Positions 1 through 11,551 of a DNA stretch of 64,000 nt are shown here, piece by piece. The position numbers and the translations under genes were made by a program. The notes beneath the pieces are model-generated. The model was not told the DNA's origin. It saw only the letters and a list, made by a program, of their open reading frames with translations, and ran no database searches. The DNA is taken from NCBI GenBank assembly GCA_950295325.1, contig OX485803.1, positions 53,647,554 to 53,711,553 on the forward strand, read 5' to 3'. How positions within the stretch are numbered: position 1 is the first letter of the stretch; each line of letters opens with the position of its first letter. The stretch is from Polytrichum commune (Eukaryota; Streptophyta; Polytrichopsida; Polytrichales; Polytrichaceae).

Positions 1-36
1 GATTTTCAAGAGGATTTTTGAACTTTTGTTATGCAG

Positions 37-1253
37 GAAACAACATATATGGTGAGGATGTTGCCACAACTATAAGGAAACTCAGGCAAGAAGAAAGTGG
101 TGCTGGGTTGGCAGCTTATATATTGATGCAGCGAATATTTCCAGCTCTCAACAAGTCCTATCTAATTAGAGATGGTGTATGGAGAACGGAGAAGACCATA
201 TCTGAACTTGGAATTTTCAGCACTTATTTGAGGTAAGTGCATAAGCTTCACATTTCCAATCTATCATGGATAAATGACTGTCATTTTTGTTAAATGCAAT
301 GGGAACATCTAAACACATTGTTTAAAATGACAACATTTTCCAAGAGTTCGGTACATGCCAAATATATCTTTGCAATTCCCCAGTAACAAAAAATTTCTGC
401 TTCTTAATATCATTCATATTCACTTGACTGACCCTAAAAACATGTGTCACAAAACAAATGTAGATTGTGGATACGACTTAACCAGTTCTTGTTTCTACAA
501 AACATTCGTTGTACTAGCTGGACCTTGCTCACAGTTGACCACTCTGGAACATCAAGCAATGCTATTTAGTTAATGATCCTCGTAAACTAAATCTCATATA
601 AAAATTACTGAGCTTGTAATTTATTAAGGGTTATGCATGCAGTTAAAGCCAGTGTTTGAACTGACATCACCTTTTATTGATACGACTCGGGTATATGTAA
701 TGAAGTTTTGTTTGTTGTTTTTTGTTGTTTTTCCTAGAAGTAGGTTATGGGTATTTGAGGATATTTTTGTTTTGGATACAGTTCAGGTTTTATATACCAT
801 CCAAAAACCTTCATACCTAGGTAAAATGACCCTAGCATGAATATAATATTAGGAATGTATTGACCCAAATAACGACTTGTGTATACATTAATTTTCTGAT
901 CTTGTGATCTTCCTGATCAATGCCTAAATAGTACTACAATTGTATACAGTTGGGTAGGTTCTTTAATATTGCGTATTGATACCATGCATTTGTTTATATA
1001 CTGGGTCCAACATTGATTCAAGCATCTCATGATATTCATTTTTAGATGGTGTGACCTCACTGTTTTTATCATAAAAAAGTGAAGCTCTTTTTATTATAAA
1101 TAAGAATCTCATATTTATGTGGTGTACAGGAATGGAAACACGGAGATATTGAACAAGCAAGCAGGCCACTTGGTACGATCAAAAGTGGCTGACTCGAATG
1201 AGGGTGGTGTAGCTGCAGGGTATGGTGTTCTTGACAGCCCATACCTCACTTGA
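37..1253 (+). CDS. GSH2: Glutathione synthetase, C-terminal two exons (partial)
   Basis: Glutathione synthetase joins gamma-glutamylcysteine and glycine using ATP, the last step of glutathione synthesis. Only the C-terminal part lies in the window. I place coding exons at 37-232 and 1130-1253, joined in frame across an 897-nt GT-AG intron through a split AGG arginine codon; the stop is TGA at 1251-1253. The first exon opens with GNNIYGED, the glycine-rich ATP-grasp segment of the family, and continues with AAYILMQRIFP and ISELGIF. The last exon carries the terminal block SNEGGVAAGYGVLDS, which lines the substrate site in eukaryotic enzymes. Plant enzymes end at about this point, so the C-terminus looks complete. 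The intron holds a hAT-like MITE (650-1015). Nothing suggests a pseudogene. The 5' part of the gene is upstream of the window. Confidence 0.93.
650..1015 (+). mobile_element. hAT-like MITE, copy 1, in GSH2 intron
   Basis: A 366-bp non-autonomous element inside the last GSH2 intron. It begins CAGTGTTTGAACTG and ends CTGGGTCCAACATTG, degenerate inverted termini of the family seen again at 5388, 5714 and, inverted, at 61669. The flanking octamers GTTAAAGC (642-649) and ATTCAAGC (1016-1023) match at six of eight bases. The CAGTG terminus and 8-bp duplication fit the hAT superfamily. It has no coding capacity. Confidence 0.75.
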
Positions 1254-2599
1254 AGTCCTGGTTTGACAATATATTCAACTGTATATGCCATGATTTGGAT
1301 GAGAAAAGACAGGACATGTCTCTTTTGATGAGACTGAGACTTGTTCAAACAACTTGTTAAAGATTGGCATTTTAAAAATGGACTTGAATGTGTAAACCTA
1401 GTAAGGTATTGCTAGTGTCTAGAAGGTGTGGATATCTGTGCTGACACTTGCAATAGTCAATTGTGTCATCATGTTTTGGAGAGCAACCTCAACCTGAGCA
1501 CAATGTAAATGTGTTGTGAAACAGTTTATTATACAATGACAGGGTTTTGCACACTTTTCATTTAACTGTCTTCCTTATGAATGACTGGGGAAAACCAGTA
1601 TTGCTCAAAATGCGGCATTGAAGGGAGCCATATGTAGGAAGATTATTGTGTTATGAGATTGGCGCTTATGGTTAATGCTATGAGAATGCATAATCATCCT
1701 TGCATTCCTCTGCGAAACTATGTCGTGTTATGATCAACTGCTTGACATGGTTTTGCAAAAGTTTGATCAAGTCTATTCATATTTCCACCTCTAAATCAAA
1801 ATTGATTCTTAACTATGATATGCAGACCTGATTTGGAGCATGTTAATCTCCTGCACACCAACTCCCCTTGCAATGAGACCCTTGCAATTATCTCAAGTTC
1901 ATTAGTAATTTTGGTACTATGTTGGGGTTCTTCCAGTGTTGGATCTTGGGCATGGCTGCTTGTGCATGGTTTTTGTATGTTTATATTCACTCTTAGATAA
2001 AGTCATTGACTTAGATGTGGGTAAAATGTACATACAATCTTGCAAGAAAACATTGGCCTAGAGCAATTGCTGCATGTGAGCATGTACCTATCCATTGTCT
2101 GGTGAAAAATGTCAGGAACTTTTGAGCTGTTTTTTAGCATTGCGTTAACTGTAAAACAAATCCTGAATCAGTTTAGCATGACCTAATTGAGATGAAGTAA
2201 CAAATAACCTAATAGGAAACACATATTCTAGTTCTCACATGTAACAACTCCCCTTTTGTCTATATCCAACAAGAATGATGCAAATCACTTGTATACCACA
2301 ATTTCATTTATTTAAGTTGATTTGAAACTCGTGTTAGATTTATGAGATGAATCCACTACTATGTTAGAGGACATGTTTTTAGTTTGGATTGATGAGGGGT
2401 TTGACAGTGTGCAATCATTCTAGGGGTTTCTAATTAGAAAAATTAGCTCTCATTACCTATTTGATGAAGGTTTTTACCACGAAGTTGCCATAATTGATTG
2501 AGATCCATCCCAAAAAGGTGAGTAGGCTGTCAATTGTGACTTAGATAACAACATGCAAGTATCTTGGCAAAAATATCCATGAAGTCAAATTGCTAGTCC
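1254..2599. other. GSH2 3' flank, no gene seen
   Basis: This AT-rich stretch follows the GSH2 stop and should contain its 3' UTR and terminator in the first few hundred bases. Open frames here are short, overlap on both strands and match no family I recognise. Confidence 0.5.
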
Positions 2600-2977
2600 C
2601 ACAATGAGGGCTACATAGTCAAAATCATATGGGGCTCCAAGTCCCAACTTTTGACCTTTGAGAAACCATTAAAGTATGGTTTACATCCATTAAAGTCGAA
2701 TCTTTATTATTTTGTGTAAAAAAATTCTTGGGATTTTTGTTGCGAGTTGGGTCTAGCTTTTTGCATGAGCCAACTTCTCAACTCAAGTCTCGAGTGTCCC
2801 CTCCAACAAAGTGTTGTCATGTAGGTATTCATGTCATACTTGGGACATAGGATTTGGGACATAGGATTTGGGACCCCATGTGAAGTGCTAAATCCCAACT
2901 CCCATGCCCTCAACAATTGAAAGTTTATGGATTGATCTCAAATAAATTAGGACTTGCGGAGTTGGGTGAACCAACCC
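2600..2977 (+). mobile_element. Degenerate MITE, copy 1 of a two-copy family (partner at 51779)
   Basis: The body matches 51779-52153 in the same orientation. Shared blocks include AGTTGGGTCTAGC, CATGTAG followed by TCATG, and a GGGACC/CATGTG.GAAGTG segment near the right end. The right end is GGGTGAACCAACCC followed by TTA. The left boundary is not resolved. It is probably PIF/Harbinger-like by its partner and the TTA at its edge. Confidence 0.5.
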
Positions 2978-3528
2978 TTAACTCAAGAACATGTATGTGT
3001 CATAAGCTAATCACTCTTTTTTATTTCCTAAGATTTGTATTACAAAACATACTTAGTATTCAAATCTTCTTCATTCAGTGCAAATGTCTCGAAACCAACT
3101 TGATGCACAATACACCCCTTCTTGCTGAGGAATTTCTTATGGTTCCCCAAAAAAACTTCAAAATTGTACAATTTTGATAGAGTTGTCATTAAATTCAATC
3201 AAAGCTTTGGTTGGGAGTTGGTTGTTTTGCATACAAAATTTTCCATGTGTTTGTAGGCTTTTGGTGCATCTTTGGAGTTGGTGCAGAGATTTGGACAAAG
3301 AATAAATTATATCGGCTCATTTGGGGCAAACTCGTTTTGACATGACAAAAGCAAAACATGGACCAATGGATTTTAGAGCAAAAACTTGGACCAAAGGAGT
3401 TTACACAAGGGACCTACAGTAGATCCTAATATAAACCACCCTTATAAGGGATGTTTTATCATTGTGACAAATAGATTGGAGGAAAAACTTTGCTGCTAAA
3501 TCAATTCTTGCAGGCTACCGTATAGTTA

Positions 3529-4187
3529 GGGTGGGTTTACACTAGTGTTGGGCGAGTAGTGGATATTGGTAATAATTTTCAGTTATGGTTTTTCAATACA
3601 AATCAGAGCAAAGAATCTTTGGTTACGGAGCTTTGAAAGATTTTCAGAAGAAAATAATCTAAGGTCTTGGTTACTTCGAAAATAAAATAAAATCAAAGAA
3701 CCAACAATTTTCATGAACGGATTGGCAAAGAACCAGCAATGTTTAAGGAGGTTGTTTGATTGATTTTTGATTTTTATGAGAACCACATTTGTGAATCGAG
3801 TAACGATTATTTGAAAATTCGAGAACTACACTTATGAATGTGAAAACCTAGTGGGGGTTTGGTGCCAATTCTAATATTCAGCCAACATTGGTTTACTCTA
3901 CGATCCAAAAACCATAAGAAACTCCAAAATCGAGCATTCCTATTGGTCATGAGCAAGTTTGAACACAAGGAGTTTACCACTGTATAGTTTTTGAGTCCAG
4001 AGTACGTAACAATGAAGTGGCACCAATGTGACACCATTTTCCCGCCAAATTTTGGTGGATGTAACTCAAGAAAATCCTTCACCTCATTTGAGAAACCAAT
4101 CTTCGAGCTTGGTCCATATCTTGAGTTTGGAAGTAAGGTCCATTGGACCCAAGCTTTTTGGATCCACACTTGAATGTAAACCCACCC
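3529..4187 (+). mobile_element. PIF/Harbinger-type MITE, 659 bp
   Basis: The element starts GGGTGGGTTTACACTAGTG and ends CACTTGAATGTAAACCCACCC, imperfect inverted termini with the core GGGTGGGTTTACA. It is flanked on both sides by TTA (3526-3528 and 4188-4190). A 3-bp TTA duplication with a G-rich terminus is the signature of PIF/Harbinger (Tourist-like) elements. A shorter relative lies at 54650-54960. Confidence 0.75.
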
Positions 4188-4374
4188 TTAGGGTCTGGGT
4201 CCAAGAAACAATTCAAGTTCAAAACACACATACATTGAAGATTAACAACGATGTTTGCAACACAATGGGTCTCAAACGAACACCTTTAGCTCTGCACACA
4301 CATCTCATAGGATGTGCAACACGAAATTGGTGCAAGATAGTCATCAAATCCTAAATGTGCCTGTATCTTTTTCC

Positions 4375-4580
4375 TCAATATTTAAAAAACAATTATATAT
4401 TCATAAGAATATCTTACTCATTATCAAAGTGAAGATTCTCTTTCACATGAAATGATCATATAGGTCCCCCTAATTATGTTAACTATCTCACCTAAAATGG
4501 TTAGCAAAATTTGAGCAGTCCCATCTCTTGTAGACACATGTGTTTTTGGTGTCCGTTCTTAGATCCATGCCACTGCACTT
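4375..4580 (+). repeat. Dispersed repeat with AGGTCCCCC core, copy 1
   Basis: A roughly 200-bp sequence found about eight times in the window. It contains TATCAAAGTGAAGATTCTC, then CATATAGGTCCCCC, then AATTATGTTAACTAT, an AATGGTTAGCA block, and CACATGTGTTTTTGGTGTC. Other copies: 13355-13600 (inverted), 15795-15970, 24150-24260, 48630-48870 (inverted), 52180-52280, 54110-54300 and 55140-55310. I see no clear termini or coding capacity, so its class is unknown. Confidence 0.55.
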
Positions 4581-4610
4581 CTCAAATATTAGTATAGCGG
4601 ACAAGTAACC

Positions 4611-4720
4611 GAATTAGGCCCGCTGGCTTATGGTTAGGAAACACGGGCCGGGCCGGGTCTGCGGCCGGGTGTCGCTGGTATTCCAAGGGTAATAGAAACC
4701 TAAAACCCTAAACCCTAGAC
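4611..4720 (+). promoter_or_regulatory. RH29 promoter elements: GGCCC motifs and telo-box
   Basis: Just upstream of the RH29 ATG there are several GGGCC/GGCCC motifs (AGGCCCG at 4616, then CGGGCCGGGCCGGG near 4644). A telo-box repeat, AAAACCCTAAACCCTAG, lies at 4702-4718. In plants, telo-boxes combined with GGCCC (site II-like) motifs mark promoters or leaders of ribosomal-protein and ribosome-biogenesis genes, which agrees with the helicase downstream. Motif identity is read directly; function is inferred. Confidence 0.65.
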
Positions 4721-4837
4721 CTTTCAACCCTTGTATCTTATTACACCCCTTGTGATTGATCGCTCGGATCATTTCATTTGTGAAGCACTTCAATTCCGTG
4801 CCCAGGGAGAGAGGGAGAGTGTACGGGGCTTGAGGCA

Positions 4838-7800
4838 ATGGCGAGCATGGACATCGACACCGATCACGAGGGTGAAGAAGATGAAGACATGCATCAGGCA
4901 GGTGGTACTCAGGGATTTCCTGTTGCCGGAGTGCAGGAATTCGACATGAAGGAGAGTCTGTCTGCCACGCAGCTAAAGTTACAGAAGAAGATGCGGAAGA
5001 AGGCCAAGTCAGGAGGATTTGAGACGCTAGGGTTGAGTTTGCCAGTGTTCCGTGCAGTGAAGCGAAAAGGATACAGAATTCCAACTCCAATTCAGAGGAA
5101 AACCTTACCGCTAATTCTTGCAGGGTACGATGTGGTGGCTATGGCTAGAACTGGGTCTGGAAAGACGGCCGCATTTCTAATCCCAATGTTGGAGAAGCTC
5201 AAAGAGCATTCTACCAATGCTGGAGCTCGGGCGGTCATTCTATCTCCTTCAAGAGAGTTGGCTCTGCAAACCTTCAAGTTTTGTAAAGAACTTAGTCGAT
5301 ATACAGGTAATTATCTTCTTACTTCTGTTTAAGAGAATTATAATTCCTATAATGAAATTGCTATCTATACTAAATCCACGTTCGGATCAGTGCTGGACTG
5401 GTATCACCTTTTTTTCTAATGCTATTGGGGCATATATAATGGGAAGTTTACAAATTTTCGAGACTGGTAGGGTACATGTTTTTAATTTATTTATACCATT
5501 CAAGGACCTTCATACATAAGTAAAATTATCATTGCATCAGTATGGTTTAGGATGATGGTATTGGCCCAAGTAATGAATTGGGTAACAAAGATTCTTTCAT
5601 TCTCTCATTGGTATTACAATCTGGATATCAGCTGGGTAGCTTAGGGTTTAGGATTGATATTGTATATGGATACCATGCATCCACCTATATACTGGTCCAA
5701 CATTTGTTTGGACCAGTGTTGGAATAGTATCACCTTTTATTGATACCACTCAGGTCTATATAATTAGGATTTTACTTTTTTTTTGATTCTAGGTTATGGG
5801 CATTGAAGGATATTTATGTTCTGGATACCGTTCGGGTTTATATACCATCCAAAAGCTTTTAAACCTAGGTAAAATGACCCTAGTGTCAATATGATATTTG
5901 GATGGTACTGACCCAGATAAAAACTTGTGTATTCAAGGATTCTCTGATCTTGTGTGGTGCCCACCAAGTATGAATATCTGAATAGTATTACAATTGTGAT
6001 ACCCGTTGGGCATGCTCTTTGATACCATCATTGTGTATGGATACCATTCATTCGCCTATATACCAGTCCAACATTGGTTGGGACTGTGTTCAAAGTGATA
6101 ATTGTGAGTGGTGCTAGTTCTGGAAATTCACATTTGGTTGCTTCTGAAATGAAAATCTGCAAATTGCATACAGATTTGAAGTTTGCAGTTTTGGTCGGAG
6201 GTGACAGCATGGAAGCACAATTTGAGCAGCTAGCAAGCAATCCGGATGTGATTGTTGCAACTCCTGGGCGTCTCATGCACCATCTCTCAGAAGTAGAGGG
6301 AATGTCTCTGCGGACTGTGGAGTATGCAGTGTTTGATGAGGCTGACCGGTTGTTTGAGATGGGGTTTGCTGAGCAACTGAGGCAAATTATGTCTCACTTG
6401 GGTGAAACTAGGCAGACACTCTTGTTTAGTGCAACCCTACCACGATTACTGGCAGATTTTGCTAAGGCAGGCCTTAGAGATCCACATTTAGTGCGCCTGG
6501 ATGTGGAAAGCAGAATCAGCCCTGATTTGAAGCTGGCCTTTTTCACAGTCCGTCATGATGAGAAACCAGCTGCACTTGTCCATTTGGTGCGTGAGCTCAT
6601 TCCAGCTGAACAGCAGACGATTGTCTTCGTCTCCACGAAACATCACGTTGAGTTTCTGTACGAGCTCATGAAATCAGAAGGCATTGAAATTTCTGTAAGA
6701 TAATCTTACATTGAACACTTCAACTTTTGTCTTGGTTGGACTTATTTATGGAGTCTATAGAAATCAAGGTTTGTGGTTCTTTTCAAGTAGTAGAAGGTGT
6801 ATGACATATATGTAATTATTAATATGTTCCTTTACTTGGTGGAACCTGGTGGATGTCCCTAACCTGATTATGTGGTGTTTTGGGTGCGAAAGGTTGTGTA
6901 TGGTTCTATGGATCAAGCAGCTCGGAAGATTCACATTGCCAAGTTTCGTGCTCGAAAGACAATGTTGCTCTTAGTGACTGATGTTGCTGCCCGAGGAATT
7001 GATATCCCACTTTTAGACAATGTCATCAACTATGACTTCCCACCAAAGCCTAAGCTCTTTGTGCACAGGTATTTTTTTGAAATTTCTTCTTGTGGCCTTT
7101 AAATCTTGTTGTGGTCCATTTAGTTGATCTTCACCACCAGATTCTGACCAGATTGCCAAAGGGGTGTGTCTCATTTCATCATCGTTTTCTTCTTTGCAAT
7201 GTATTTGGTCATTGTTTTCAGTACTTTCCATGTCAAATATCACTTGCTAGTTAAAGTTGCCTCCTATTGAAGTGTATTGAAATGCATATGTGCAGGGTGG
7301 GACGTGCAGCACGTGCAGGGCGAACTGGTACATCATACTCATTTATCACACCAGAGGAGATGCCATTTGTGCTAGACCTTCATCTTTTCCTATCCAAGGG
7401 CATACGGCCAGCACCATCAGAGGATGAAGTGGTGGCTGATCGGGGGAAGGTTTTGGCAGACATTGATGCTGCTGTTAAAAGGGGGGAGACTGTCTATGGT
7501 CGAATGCCGCAGTCTGTGCTTGACTTTGGGATGGACAGGTAATGGACATTGGGATGGGACAGGTTGTTTAATTATGATGTGGAGGCAGAATGTTGTAGCA
7601 AATGAGTCATTGTTCATGAATCTGGTTGCTTTCTACAAAGCAATCTTGTCTTGTTACATACAGGCTTCACTCCATCAAAGCCTTGCATGTTTATCTTCCA
7701 CTGCCCTTGACAATGTACAGGTTATCAGCCATGTTTCACACGTGTATAGAAAAGCCCCTCATTGTTAGTAGACTAAATTGGGGTCTATCCTTCTCAAGTG

Positions 7801-10800
7801 AAACCTCATGGGATGGATGTTTTGCTGTTGATGCAGGATACGAGAAGTAATTGCTGGCAATGATGAATTGACTTCACTCCATAAGGCTGCTGCAAATGCG
7901 TACAGACTTTATGTAAAAACACGACCACCACCATCTCTGGAGTCTGCAAAGCGTGCTAAGGGATTTTCTCGTGAAGGTCTTCACCCTTCATTACGAGGAA
8001 CAGTAGGAAATGTGGAAGCGGAGCTTACAGCATTTACAGAGCGCTTGAAAGCGATCAGGTTTGATCCAATCCTTTGAGAGTTGCTTTTGCCTCCTGGTTC
8101 TCTGATGTAGTCTGTGTCCTGGAGCACACCTGAATCATACTGTCTAATATAGTCTGTGCTGTTGAGCATATTGGGCTTTTCTAAGGGCTCATTGTGTTCT
8201 TTATGTTAAAATGGTTCTAGAAATATTTCCATGGACCTATTATTAGCTTTGGAGCATCTATCTTGTCATGGAAGGTGTGGCAGACTAGAGGAAAATCATA
8301 GGGGCCCTGATCTCACAGAAGTAAGTTCTATTTTATATTTGATCAAATTCCAGTGATAAAAGCCTAAATAGATTCTTGGTGAATTGTTCTATTTGTTCTA
8401 AACCATGTCCGTACAAGTCTACTCATTGAGGGTCTTCTGTTGATACCCTTATGCTGGTCGTGACTCCTGCCATTTGGGAAGGTTGCATATGAATTGAACA
8501 AACAATTACTGCAATTACAAACAATATATCATGCAATTTAATCTATTTGTAGTTTGTTGGCATGCGCATCATAAATTTTGTGTATTAAACCAACCCATGG
8601 GGGCGGTTTAATGTCATATTGGTTGGTTAGATTCATGTGGAAGTTCTTACTTTTTTGAAGATTGTTTAGCATTTCTGGACATGCTTCTAACCAGTTCTAA
8701 GCTTGTAATGTTTGGCTTGTCAGGCCGAAGCAAACAGTGCTTGAAGCTGAAGGAGAGGCTGCCAAAGGCAAAAACAAGAATGTGAAGACCTTTTGCTTGA
8801 CCTATGTTCAATCTTAAAATCTCTTTCATCAATTTCTTGATAGAAGTACCTGACAATACATGAAATTCGCAGTAGTGATGGCATTTGGTGGGGTGTATCA
8901 GGTTCCAATAGCTCAAGTGGTCGAGATCATGAAGCGCAAGAGGGAAATACATGAGCATGTAATTGCTGCTGCTCAGCAACAACGTGCAGCTGCTAAAGCG
9001 TTTGAAAAGGTATGTATATAAGTAGTAAACTCTGATGGATGTCAATGGAGTGTCCACATGTGACATAAAAGTGAGAACGTGTGAATTGTGAGCACTGTAC
9101 AGGCATCTTGACCAAACCTTTGCATGTTAGAAACTGGATGAAGAGTTCTGCTTTTACAATATCTCTAGACTTTGAATGTGTCATGCTTCTTCTGTAGTGT
9201 GACATCTATATCTCCATGCAGAGTCGTGGAGAAGAGGCACCTTCAACAGCTGAGGAGCCAATGACCAAGCGGAGGCGGAAGGGACAGAAGGATACCACTG
9301 GTATGTTATCAATTTTATGGTCTTCTGTCTGGTTTTAACATTAAATTAGTGTAAATATATAGTGCCATGCTTGAAACAGTGACTGACTTGGAGCTTGTGA
9401 ATGTCCTGACATGTTGCAGGAGTGAAACTGAAGCAGATACCTAAGACTTACAGAGATGACGAATTTTACATTGAGGGAGTCCCATCTAACCGAGTAAGTT
9501 CACAAATTAACTATAGGCTATCCAAAGACCAGGAGGTGATTTAGGCTCTCCTTGGTCGGAAAGAGACTTGGAATTATGTCTCCTTGTCAGTCCCACTTCT
9601 TGTTAGAACAAAAACCACATCCAAATATGCTTCTGGTTATAGGAGTGGATGTATCTGAGAGTATTCCATAGTCTCTTAGTTGTAATGTCTTCAGTATAAA
9701 ATGCGGTTTGTCATGATCTCTCCCTTGTTCATGCTGTCTCTGCAATTGCTGAGCAGACTTATTTTTTGAGTGTCTAATTGGCACTAATCAGTGGATCTCA
9801 ATAAGCCTTTATTCTCTAAGCTAGTAACTGTTTATAACTACTGCTAGAAGTGATTTCGCTTGGAACCCTAATACTTTTGGGTTGACTAATTTTGCAGCAT
9901 ATGGAGGCAGGTCTAACAGTAAAAGGTGGTGAGGGCTTTGGTCCTAGCAGGTGGGTCCATCGTCATTCCACTTTCTGTTCTATAGCTGGTCTCTTTTGTT
10001 TACTGTCCTCGGTCTCTTTTTCACTGGCCTCACAATGTGCATCTCTGGAGAGTCTTAATCAAGCCAGTCTTAAGAGGTGATCTAGTGTGCAGTGATGAAA
10101 TATTCTGCTCTTTTTAAGATGTGTTCAAATGAATTGTGGTCTGCAATGTGCTTGACTTATCACAGTATGTTGACCAACTGAGAATTTTTTGTGCAGAATG
10201 GAGACTGAAGTGCTGGACCTCATAGCAGATGATGAATCTGGGGTGCAGAAGCAGAAGTCTACATACCATTGGGATAAGGTAAGAAACCCACTTTTGAGCA
10301 GAATGATAATGCACTTTTGAGAAATCTAACATGTTTTTATTCAGCAACTCATTTCTAACACTTGGAATTATTCTGTTTTGGATTCTTTTCTAACCGATAG
10401 CTCTTTTGATGTGCAGAAAAATAAGAAGTTTATTAAACTTAACAAAGGGGAGAAAGTCACAGCATCTGGAAAGGTGTGTACATGTGATTGTTTTCAGACT
10501 GCGATGATGGAGTCTGAACAGTCTTATCAGACTTCATGACTTTTGTTTTCATAAATGCTTGATTGAAACAACTGGGGCTGTACTGTGGACTAGACTTTAC
10601 ATTGTATTCCTGTAGGTGGATATTATGTGCTAGGCAATTGGAGATGTTCTTACCACGCGCCATATCTGTGCTTGTAGGTCAAAACAGAAAGTGGAGCCAA
10701 GGTCAATGCAGGAAATAGGGGTATATATAAGAAATGGCAGGAGCGCTCTCATATGCGTGTGTCCACTCATGGGGAAGAAGGTGGTGAAGAGAGCTTCAAC

Positions 10801-11551
10801 CGCAGTGAAACAGGTTTGTCTTCTTAGTGTAAATCCCTTGTCTGACAACTGCTCTCAGATGCTCTTGTAAGTTGGGTCACCAAGAGTTGGTCATGGTTGA
10901 TCCAAGACGTGCAGTTTGTAGTTATAGTCCTGTTCGATCACCTTTTCTGAGTTCATAAAATTCATCAAACCACCTCACTGGGGTACAGGTTTAGGATTTA
11001 GGGTTTAGGAGATTACACTAAATCCAAACGTTGGGTTACCAAGAATTGCTCACACTTGATCCAAGAAATGCAGTGTGCAGTTACACTTCTGTTTGATCAA
11101 CTTTTCTGTATTCATAGAAATCATCACATCACCTCATTGAGGTAGGGGTTTAGAGTTTAGGGTTCAGGGTATTGTCACTAAATCCAAACATTTGACAATG
11201 CCAGATGGTTCATCATCAAGCCGTGGAGGTGGTAGAGGCGGCCGTGGAGGAAGCCGTGGAGGAGGTAGAGGCGGCCGTGGAGGTGGTCGAGGAAGCATTC
11301 CTAATGCACATGTGCGTGATGAACTTCGCGGGGTTGAGGAAGTTCGGAAAGAGAGGCAAAAGAAGATGATGAAATCGGGTTTTAGCTCACGAGGTGCTAA
11401 GGGCGGATCTAGAGGTGGCAGGGGTGGGTCTAGAGGGGGCTCTAGTGGTGGCCGGGGTGGATCTAGAGGGGCTTCCAGTGGTGGCAGGGGAGGAGGGAGA
11501 AGAGGTGGTAGTCGGGGTGGAGGCAGAGGAGGTGGAAGAGGGAGAAGGTGA
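4838..11551 (+). CDS. RH29: DEAD-box ATP-dependent RNA helicase, DDX54/DBP10 class
   Basis: This is a nucleolar RNA helicase of the DBP10/DDX54 class, needed for 60S ribosomal subunit assembly. Fourteen coding exons (all GT-AG): 4838-5306, 6174-6694, 6893-7068, 7296-7538, 7837-8058, 8724-8781, 8902-9009, 9222-9300, 9420-9493, 9898-9950, 10197-10278, 10417-10473, 10678-10813, 11205-11551. They join in one frame to 874 aa, close to the family's length. Visible motifs: Q motif (about 61-86), Walker A ARTGSGKT (103-110), PSREL (137-141), TPGRL (186-190), DEAD (211-214), SAT (242-244), TDVAARGID (359-367) and [11 protein letters not shown] (388-398). The C-terminal DBP10 domain includes [13 protein letters not shown], followed by a lysine-rich stretch and a terminal RGG/GGR-rich RNA-binding tail from about 760 on. 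The ATG was chosen as the first in-frame start after the leader. Intron 1 holds a tandem MITE pair; intron 13 holds an internal duplication. Confidence 0.93.
5388..5705 (+). mobile_element. hAT-like MITE, copy 2, in RH29 intron 1
   Basis: A 318-bp member of the family at 650. It starts CAGTGCTGGACTGGTAT and ends ATACTGGTCCAACATTT. The left flank GTTCGGAT (5380-5387) and right flank GTTTGGAC (5706-5713) agree at six of eight positions. It is followed directly, after only that octamer, by copy 3 in the same orientation. Confidence 0.8.
5714..6076 (+). mobile_element. hAT-like MITE, copy 3, in tandem with copy 2
   Basis: A 363-bp element from CAGTGTTGGAATAGTAT to ATACCAGTCCAACATTG. Left flank GTTTGGAC (5706-5713) and right flank GTTGGGAC (6077-6084) match at seven of eight bases, a clear 8-bp target duplication. 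The left octamer also serves as the right duplication of copy 2. Internal landmarks shared with copies 1 and 4 are TATACCATCCAAAA, CCTAGGTAAAATGACCCTAG and GACCCA. Confidence 0.82.
10871..11195 (+). repeat. Tandem duplication (about 159 bp, two units) in RH29 intron 13
   Basis: Unit 1 (10871-11029) and unit 2 (11030-11195) share GTTGGGT.ACCAAGA.TTG, TTGATCCAAGA..TGCAGT, a TTGATCA.CTTTTCTG block, ATCA.ACCACCTCA and a GGGTTTAG-rich end followed by CACTAAATCCAAAC. Each unit contains short telomere-like TTTAGGG words. The second unit abuts the acceptor of the RGG-tail exon (AG at 11203-11204). It may be neutral, or may affect recognition of the last exon. Confidence 0.75.

Noticed and set aside
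4614-5090. 158-codon minus-strand frame across the RH29 start
   Set aside because: Antisense shadow of the promoter and first exon of RH29.
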